This document shows positions 58,696 through 64,000 of a stretch of 64,000 nucleotides of DNA, in pieces (the first letter of the stretch is position 1; every line of letters starts with the position of its first letter). Below the pieces are notes generated by a model. It ran no database searches and was not told the origin of the DNA. It worked only from the letters and a program-made list of their open reading frames with translations. The stretch is from Flavihumibacter soli (GTDB lineage: Bacteria; Bacteroidota; Bacteroidia; Sphingobacteriales; Sphingobacteriaceae), in contig NZ_JAAFZB010000095.1 of assembly GCF_010692725.1 (NCBI RefSeq), positions 248,001-312,000 on the forward strand, written 5' to 3'. A program made the position numbers and the translations under genes.

Positions 58696-60450
58696 ATGAA
58701 AATCCTCTTTCAATACCTGAAAAACTACAAGGGATTAATCCTGCTTGCACTCGTCCTGGCTGCAGTGAATCAGATATTTTCATTACTTGATCCCTGGATC
58801 TTTCGCAAGATCATTGATACGTATGTAACCAATTATAAGCACTATACCACGGATGAATTCTTTAAGGGTGCCGGGCTACTGATCCTTGCGGCAATGGGCG
58901 TTGCGATGGTATCACGGATCGCAAAGAACTTCCAGGACTATTATGTTAATGTAATTACCCAGCGTCTGGGCGCAAAGATCTATTCAGACGGCCTGGCACA
59001 TTCACTTGAACTTCCGTATTCCGTATTTGAGGATCAGCGAAGCGGTGAGACATTAGGCATCCTGCAGAAGGTACGCACCGATACGGAGAAGCTGATAACT
59101 GCTTTTATCAATATTGTTTTCACCTCTATTGTGGGTGTGACCTTCGTCTTTATCTATGCGATCAATATACACTGGTCGATTGCGGTGGTGTATGTTTCCG
59201 TTATTCCGATCCTTGGTTTTATCAGCTCGGTTCTCAGTAAAAAGATCAAGATAGTACAGAAAACCATTGTTAAAGAAACTACCGCACTTGCCGGATCAAC
59301 CACGGAATCCCTCCGTAATATCGAGCTTGTAAAAAGCCTTGGGCTATCTTCGCAGGAGATTAAAAGGCTTAATAGTACAACAGATAAGATCTTAAAGCTG
59401 GAACTGCGTAAGGTGAAGTATGTGCGGAGCCTGAGCTTTGTGCAGGGCACCCTGGTGAACCTTCTGCGCAACGGAATCCTTTTACTGATGCTTTACCTGA
59501 TCTACGCGGGCAGAATAAGCGTCGGCGAATTCTTCTCCCTGTTTATCTATTCATTCTTCATTTTCGGCCCCTTACAGGAGCTTGGTAACATCATCAACAT
59601 CTACCGGGAGACGGAAGTATCGCTTGATAATTTCAGCGGAATCTTGAATGTGCCTAAAGAATCAAAACCTCAAAACCCGGTTCGACTTGACCGGATTACC
59701 ACGCTTGATTTCAACAATGTTAGCTTCAAACACCAGTCTGCCCATAACAACGCCTTGAACCATATTTTCTTCAGCACGAATAATGGTCAGACCATTGCGT
59801 TTGTAGGGCCGTCCGGGTCAGGCAAAACGACTTTGGTGAAGTTGCTGGTAGGCTTATACCCGCCGAAGGAAGGTGAGATCCTTTACAACAATGTTTCACG
59901 CAATGATATTGACCTCGATCAGTTGCGGGAAAAGATCGGCTTTGTAACCCAGGATACCCAGCTTTTCTCGGGAACCATACGGGAGAACCTGCTGTTTGTT
60001 CGTCCGGATGCCACCGATGAAGATTGCCTGCGTGTACTCGAGAGGGCTGCCTGTCAGAACCTGCTGGCGCGGGCGGACAAGGGTTTAGATACTGTGATCG
60101 GCGAAGGAGGGGTGAAAGTATCCGGAGGGGAAAAACAGCGGTTATCTATCGCGAGAGCTTTACTGCGCCAGCCTGATATCCTTGTATTTGATGAAGCGAC
60201 CTCCTCACTTGATTCCATCACGGAAGAAGAGATCACGGAAACGATACGGGATGTTTCTGTTATTAAGGATCATATCACGATTCTGATCGCCCACCGTTTG
60301 TCGACTATTATGCACGCAGATAGGATCATGGTACTGGAAAAAGGAAACATCATTGAATCAGGCAGACATGAAGATCTCCTGAATGAAAAAGGTCTTTACT
60401 ATGCTATGTGGCGTCAACAGATTGGCGAAAAGCAAGAGGTAGATATTTAA
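58696..60450 (+). CDS. ABC exporter, fused membrane and ATPase domains
   Basis: 584-residue half-transporter of the ABCB/MsbA type. Six hydrophobic segments lie in residues 15-300 (ABC_membrane domain), followed by the ATPase domain: Walker A IAFVGPSGSGKTTLVKLL, signature VKVSGGEKQRLSIARALL, Walker B ILVFDEATSSLDSITEE, and the switch LIAHRLSTI. It forms a homodimer or pairs with another half; substrate unknown. The start codon follows a nine-unit heptad array, so promoter and ribosome binding signals must lie in or before the array. Confidence 0.93.
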   Translation: MKILFQYLKNYKGLILLALVLAAVNQIFSLLDPWIFRKIIDTYVTNYKHYTTDEFFKGAGLLILAAMGVAMVSRIAKNFQDYYVNVITQRLGAKIYSDGLAHSLELPYSVFEDQRSGETLGILQKVRTDTEKLITAFINIVFTSIVGVTFVFIYAINIHWSIAVVYVSVIPILGFISSVLSKKIKIVQKTIVKETTALAGSTTESLRNIELVKSLGLSSQEIKRLNSTTDKILKLELRKVKYVRSLSFVQGTLVNLLRNGILLLMLYLIYAGRISVGEFFSLFIYSFFIFGPLQELGNIINIYRETEVSLDNFSGILNVPKESKPQNPVRLDRITTLDFNNVSFKHQSAHNNALNHIFFSTNNGQTIAFVGPSGSGKTTLVKLLVGLYPPKEGEILYNNVSRNDIDLDQLREKIGFVTQDTQLFSGTIRENLLFVRPDATDEDCLRVLERAACQNLLARADKGLDTVIGEGGVKVSGGEKQRLSIARALLRQPDILVFDEATSSLDSITEEEITETIRDVSVIKDHITILIAHRLSTIMHADRIMVLEKGNIIESGRHEDLLNEKGLYYAMWRQQIGEKQEVDI

Positions 60451-60481
60451 GATTTTTCGTACATTTAAGAAAACCTCAAAA

Positions 60482-60712
60482 ATGAATGGGCTGCTTTTTC
60501 TGAACGTTGATGCGCCAGAGATCATACTGCTGCTATTCATCGTTTCTTTCCCATTAATACTGACTATTTATTGCCTGCTGGACATAACCCGTTCCTCTTT
60601 TCAGGATCCGACAAATAAGATCATCTGGGCCATCATTATATTGCTCGCACCTGTGATCGGTGCGCTCGCGTATCTGATCTGGGGACGACAACAAAAATCA
60701 ACTGCCTCATGA
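60482..60712 (+). CDS. PLDc_N-domain small membrane protein
   Basis: 76-residue peptide with two membrane segments of the phospholipase D N-terminal (PLDc_N) type, seen in the stretch LLFIVSFPLILTIYCLLDIT and IIWAIIILLAPVIGALAYLIWG. Such small proteins lack the catalytic HKD part and their function is unknown. Its stop overlaps the next gene's start (ATGA), a second PLDc_N peptide. It follows the ABC exporter by 31 bp. Confidence 0.8.
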   Translation: MNGLLFLNVDAPEIILLLFIVSFPLILTIYCLLDITRSSFQDPTNKIIWAIIILLAPVIGALAYLIWGRQQKSTAS

Positions 60713-60921
60713 TAACCTTGACCATTTTGCTTTTTTTTGGCGGTTTCTTCCGCTTTATATTCGGTGTGATCTGGGTGATACTTATCGTCGTTACCCTGCT
60801 TGACCTGTTTAAAAGTGTACTGCCAACCAATACAAAACTACTGTGGCTCATAATCATACTTGTGGCACCTATCTTCGGCTCACTTATTTACCTGTACTGG
60901 GGTAAGTATCAGAAGATCTGA
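60709..60921 (+). CDS. Second PLDc_N-domain small membrane protein
   Basis: 70-residue peptide resembling the preceding gene: LLWLIIILVAPIFGSLIYLYWG at the C terminus matches its neighbour's, with a preceding hydrophobic segment. The pair is probably a tandem duplication and co-translated through an ATGA overlap. Function unknown. Confidence 0.78.
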   Translation: MITLTILLFFGGFFRFIFGVIWVILIVVTLLDLFKSVLPTNTKLLWLIIILVAPIFGSLIYLYWGKYQKI

Positions 60922-60993
60922 TGCCTATTCTGCTCCATCCTTCCCGTTCTATTTTTTAAGAGGGCCATAGTTTTCACTAAAACATCAAGGTTC

Positions 60994-61011
60994 CTATTTT
61001 AATTAAAATAG
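60994..61011. promoter_or_regulatory. AT-rich palindrome upstream of the PAS kinase
   Basis: CTATTTTAATTAAAATAG, an 18-base perfect palindrome 32 bases before the start of the kinase gene. An operator or a weak terminator for the preceding peptides are both possible. Confidence 0.45.
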
Positions 61012-61043
61012 AGCCTTCTTAGTTTCTTAACTTTTTGACACAG

Positions 61044-64000
61044 ATGCAGGAAAAGGATAAAGATCAGCCTCCCTGGAGCTTAGTTATGGAGAACACTTCT
61101 GAAAGCTTTATAGTCCTGGATAAAGATTTAAGAATTGTAGAATTTAACAAAGTTGCCCAACAGCGTGCGCTGGATATCGGTATTCCGCTAAACAAAGGAG
61201 ATTTCATTATCGACCAAGCCATGGCTGATCGTCGGGAAGGCTTGAAAGCAATGTATGATGAAATTCTTGCCGGCTCCCCGAAGCAATATTACTACGAAGG
61301 CATTAATCGGGATCAGCAACCGGTTATTTACTATCTCGAATACATTCCATTGAAAACTAACGGTGAAGTTACAGGAATTATGGTAAATAGCAGAGATGTC
61401 ACCGTTGAGCAGCAGGCTCTGAAAGAGATCCGCCTGGCCGAGAAAAAGTTCCGTTCCCTTATCCAGGAAGGCGACGATATGATTACCATTATCGATCACA
61501 AAAAGGAGATCGCATTCACGAGTCCAAACCTGACAAGGCTGTCAGGCTATGAAAGTGATATCTTTCTGGGGCGGCACGTGGAAGATCTAATATATAACTA
61601 TGTACACCCCGAAGACCAGGCCCTTCTGCTCGCGGAATTCGACAGAATAGAGCACCTTAGTAAACTTCATCTGGTCCCTTTCCGATTTAAAACTGCAGAA
61701 GGCAAGTGGGAATGCCTTGAGGGTACCCTGACTAACCTTAGGAACGATGAGGCAGTATCTGGAATTGTAGTGAACTCACGATTTATCACCGACCGGATTG
61801 AAGCAGAAGAAACCTTAAAACAAGCATATCAACAAATTACAAAGATCTTTGAATCTTCCCTCGATATTATCTGCACAATCGACCGTGAAGGTAGGTTCGT
61901 TCAGCTTAGTACTGCTACAGAATCACTGTTGGGATACCGGGTTGAAGACCTAAGAGGGAAATACCTGATCGATTACGTACACCCGGAGGATCGTAAAGAA
62001 ACTCTGGATATTTTGACCCCCCTGGTTCGTGGCCGTCAAATTAAGGATCTTGAGAACCGGATCATCCGTTCGGATAAAACCTTTGTACCGATGATGTGGT
62101 CAGCCAGCATCAATGAAGCTGACGGTCTCACCTACTGTGTCGGGCGTGATATGACTGAGAAAAAGCTGACAGAAAAACGCAATAGCGATACTGCCTCTTT
62201 ATTGAAATCTGTTGTGCAAACCATGGATGAATCCATCCTGGTAGTAAATACGCAGGCTGAACTGATCTTTGCGAATAATTCCTTCTTCCGGGTAACGGGC
62301 GAATTGCCGGGTAATGACTATGAAACCTGGAGTGAGGCTTACCCATTATTTGACAAGAATACCCGGCAGAAAATTGCGAAGGAGGATCAACCTGTGATCC
62401 AGGCATTGAATGGTAAGAACACAGTGGGAGAGGAATTTCTGGTAATAAATCCGAATAACAGCGAATTTCCGATCGTAGTGAATGCGTCAGCCCTCCGGAG
62501 CGCCGGCGGAAAGCTGATCGGTGCCATGGCAATCAAGCGAAATGTCACGGTACAACAAACGACTGAATCACAATTAAGGAAAAAGGAAGAACAGATAAGC
62601 AAAATATTCAATACCGTAAGTGATGTGTTATTTATGCTCAAGGTAGAAGGCATAGGTAAGTACAGGTTTCTAGCCGCAAATCAACCCTTTTTTAACGCCA
62701 CTGGCCTCACAGAGGATCGTGTGATTAATAAGTTCGTAGATGACGTAATACCTGAACCTTCTTTAACCCTTGTGCTTCAACAGTATGCAGAAGCTATCCG
62801 CTTACACCAGCAACTTAGCTGGGAAGAAGTTACCGAGTATCCGTCAGGGAAAAAAACCGGTATTGTAACTGTAACGCCGATCTTGGACGGGCGGGGTGTT
62901 TGTATTGAACTAATAGGTTCCGTTAACGATATAACAAGCACAAAAGAGGCTGCGGAAATCGTTTATAAAAGCAATGAACGTTTTGAATATGTAACCAAGG
63001 CAACATCTGAAGCTATCTGGGATTGGGACTTAATAAGCGATGAATTTTACCGGGGAGAAGGTTTTAGTACTTTATTTGGTGTAGACCTCGAAAAGACAAC
63101 GACCGATGTGAAGTTCTGGCAGGCTTATATCCATCCTGAAGATAAGGTTCGTATTCTGGACAGTCTTGAGGACGCTTTGGCCAGCGATGCTCAAACCTGG
63201 TCAGGCCAGTACCGTTATTTAAAAGCCGATGGGGAATTCGCTATTGTCGCCGATAGAAGTGTCATTATCAGGTCGGAAGATGGCAAAGCGCTTCGCATGA
63301 TTGGCGCTATGCAGGATATAACTGATCGGATCTCTGCAGAAAACCTCCTGAAATATCAAAACGAAGAATTAGTAAAGATCAACCAGGAACTTGACAGTTT
63401 TGTTTACAGCGCATCACATGAATTGCGATCCCCGCTTACGGCCATTATGGGACTAATAACTTTATCCAGGGCTGCGAAGGAAAAGACAGATCGGGATCAC
63501 TATCATAATTTAATGGAGAAAAGTGTTCAAAACCTCGACCAGGTTATTAAAGACATTATCAGTTATTCGAAAAATGCCCGGCTTGAGGTGGTGAATGAAT
63601 TGATTAACCTTGAAGAACTGATAAAGGAATCAATCAGCCTGTTTAATTATATGGAAGGCGGCGACCAGGTGATCTTTAATATTGACATAAATGAAACCCA
63701 TCCATTTTATTCCGATAAAAATCGCATCAGCACGCTTTTTAATAATATAATTTCAAATGCTATTAAATACAGGAACCCCGAAGCAGAACAGTCTAAGGTT
63801 GATATAAAGATTAATCAGAGAGTAAATTCAGTTGAGCTTAGTATCGCTGATAACGGTCTTGGGATTCCAGAAGAAAAACTGCCAGATGTATTTAAGATGT
63901 TTGTCCGGTTAACCTCAAATATGCCCGGCAGTGGATTAGGACTGTTTATTGTAAAAGAGATCCTTAATAAGTTAGGGGGTACTGTACACCTGAGCTCGGT
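61044..64000 (+). CDS. Multi-PAS sensor histidine kinase (3' end beyond window)
   Basis: Cytosolic hybrid-free sensor kinase, at least 985 residues, running past the window end. Six PAS-type domains are spaced about 110-130 residues apart, starting at ENTSESFIVLDKDLRI, EGDDMITIIDHKKEI, SSLDIICTIDREGRF, TMDESILVVNTQAEL, NTVSDVLFMLKVEGI and KATSEAIWDWDLISDEF. HisKA follows with YSASHELRSPLTAIMGL (phosphoacceptor His) and HATPase with FNNIISNAIKYRNP (N box), IADNGLGIPEEKLPD (G1) and GSGLGLFIVKEIL (G2). The ATG at 61044 begins MQEKDKDQPPWSLVM. No membrane segment is seen, so signals are probably cytoplasmic. Confidence 0.93.
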   Translation, partial: MQEKDKDQPPWSLVMENTSESFIVLDKDLRIVEFNKVAQQRALDIGIPLNKGDFIIDQAMADRREGLKAMYDEILAGSPKQYYYEGINRDQQPVIYYLEYIPLKTNGEVTGIMVNSRDVTVEQQALKEIRLAEKKFRSLIQEGDDMITIIDHKKEIAFTSPNLTRLSGYESDIFLGRHVEDLIYNYVHPEDQALLLAEFDRIEHLSKLHLVPFRFKTAEGKWECLEGTLTNLRNDEAVSGIVVNSRFITDRIEAEETLKQAYQQITKIFESSLDIICTIDREGRFVQLSTATESLLGYRVEDLRGKYLIDYVHPEDRKETLDILTPLVRGRQIKDLENRIIRSDKTFVPMMWSASINEADGLTYCVGRDMTEKKLTEKRNSDTASLLKSVVQTMDESILVVNTQAELIFANNSFFRVTGELPGNDYETWSEAYPLFDKNTRQKIAKEDQPVIQALNGKNTVGEEFLVINPNNSEFPIVVNASALRSAGGKLIGAMAIKRNVTVQQTTESQLRKKEEQISKIFNTVSDVLFMLKVEGIGKYRFLAANQPFFNATGLTEDRVINKFVDDVIPEPSLTLVLQQYAEAIRLHQQLSWEEVTEYPSGKKTGIVTVTPILDGRGVCIELIGSVNDITSTKEAAEIVYKSNERFEYVTKATSEAIWDWDLISDEFYRGEGFSTLFGVDLEKTTTDVKFWQAYIHPEDKVRILDSLEDALASDAQTWSGQYRYLKADGEFAIVADRSVIIRSEDGKALRMIGAMQDITDRISAENLLKYQNEELVKINQELDSFVYSASHELRSPLTAIMGLITLSRAAKEKTDRDHYHNLMEKSVQNLDQVIKDIISYSKNARLEVVNELINLEELIKESISLFNYMEGGDQVIFNIDINETHPFYSDKNRISTLFNNIISNAIKYRNPEAEQSKVDIKINQRVNSVELSIADNGLGIPEEKLPDVFKMFVRLTSNMPGSGLGLFIVKEILNKLGGTVHLSS

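Noticed and set aside
60994-61011. Rho-independent terminator after the PLDc_N genes.
   Set aside because: The palindrome is AT-only in its core without a following T run, so it was listed as a palindrome of unknown role instead.
62128-62532. 134-codon minus-strand frame inside the PAS kinase.
   Set aside because: Antisense to an intact multi-domain kinase that has no stop in its own frame.

Overview
The window is chromosomal DNA of a Bacteroidota bacterium, most likely of the Sphingobacteriaceae (Pedobacter/Mucilaginibacter-like). The grounds are family-level: DUF5687 exporters, LytTR/LytS pairs, a carbamoyltransferase of the N-succinylornithine type, SusD-free but typically Bacteroidota gene orders (rplM-rpsI-rpsB-tsf, pyrH-frr), a TTG(N19)TATCTTTG promoter before rplM, and little use of Shine-Dalgarno sites. 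No tRNA, rRNA, insertion sequence, prophage or CRISPR array was seen.

Layout. 1-5.3 kb: distal end of the complex I operon (nuoK-L-M-N). 5.3-7.6 kb: a lipoprotein of the vanadium haloperoxidase/PAP2 type and a small secreted protein. 7.9-11.1 kb: a LytTR regulator followed by a degenerate kinase, an intact LytS-type kinase and a relic of a third. 11.1-16.4 kb: a ligase-associated DNA repair trio (DEXH helicase, ATP-dependent ligase, MBL exonuclease). 16.8-28.3 kb: Prc protease, OmpA lipoprotein, a second LytS/LytTR pair, two SDR proteins, an ABC exporter and RarA. 28.3-33 kb: cyanophycin synthetase, cyanophycinase and isoaspartyl peptidase. 33-46.4 kb: RsmI-like methylase, an aminotransferase and an almost complete arginine operon (argA-like, argG, C, D, F', B, proC, argE, argH). 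46.8-53.1 kb: desaturase, small membrane and regulatory proteins, repeats, creatininase family, and an ECF sigma cassette. 53.2-58.5 kb: rplM-rpsI-rpsB-tsf, nagA, pyrH, frr. 58.7-64 kb: an ABC exporter, two PLDc_N peptides and a large multi-PAS histidine kinase that runs off the end.

How genes work together. The arginine operon makes one of the two amino acids of cyanophycin, and the genes that polymerise and break down cyanophycin lie about 2 kb from its end. The arginine operon begins with a long structured leader ending in an intrinsic-terminator-like hairpin, so attenuation or a riboswitch is plausible.

Most unusual signal. Degenerate tandem repeats with a strict 7-bp period occur at nine places. 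Two pairs of arrays stand in inverted orientation on either side of the two S23 four-helix-bundle genes, which sit precisely between arginine genes. One array lies in frame inside the repair helicase, one forms the end of argD, and two end at or within a few bases of start codons (pyrH and an ABC exporter). The S23 gene plus its inverted heptad arrays looks like a small insertion unit.
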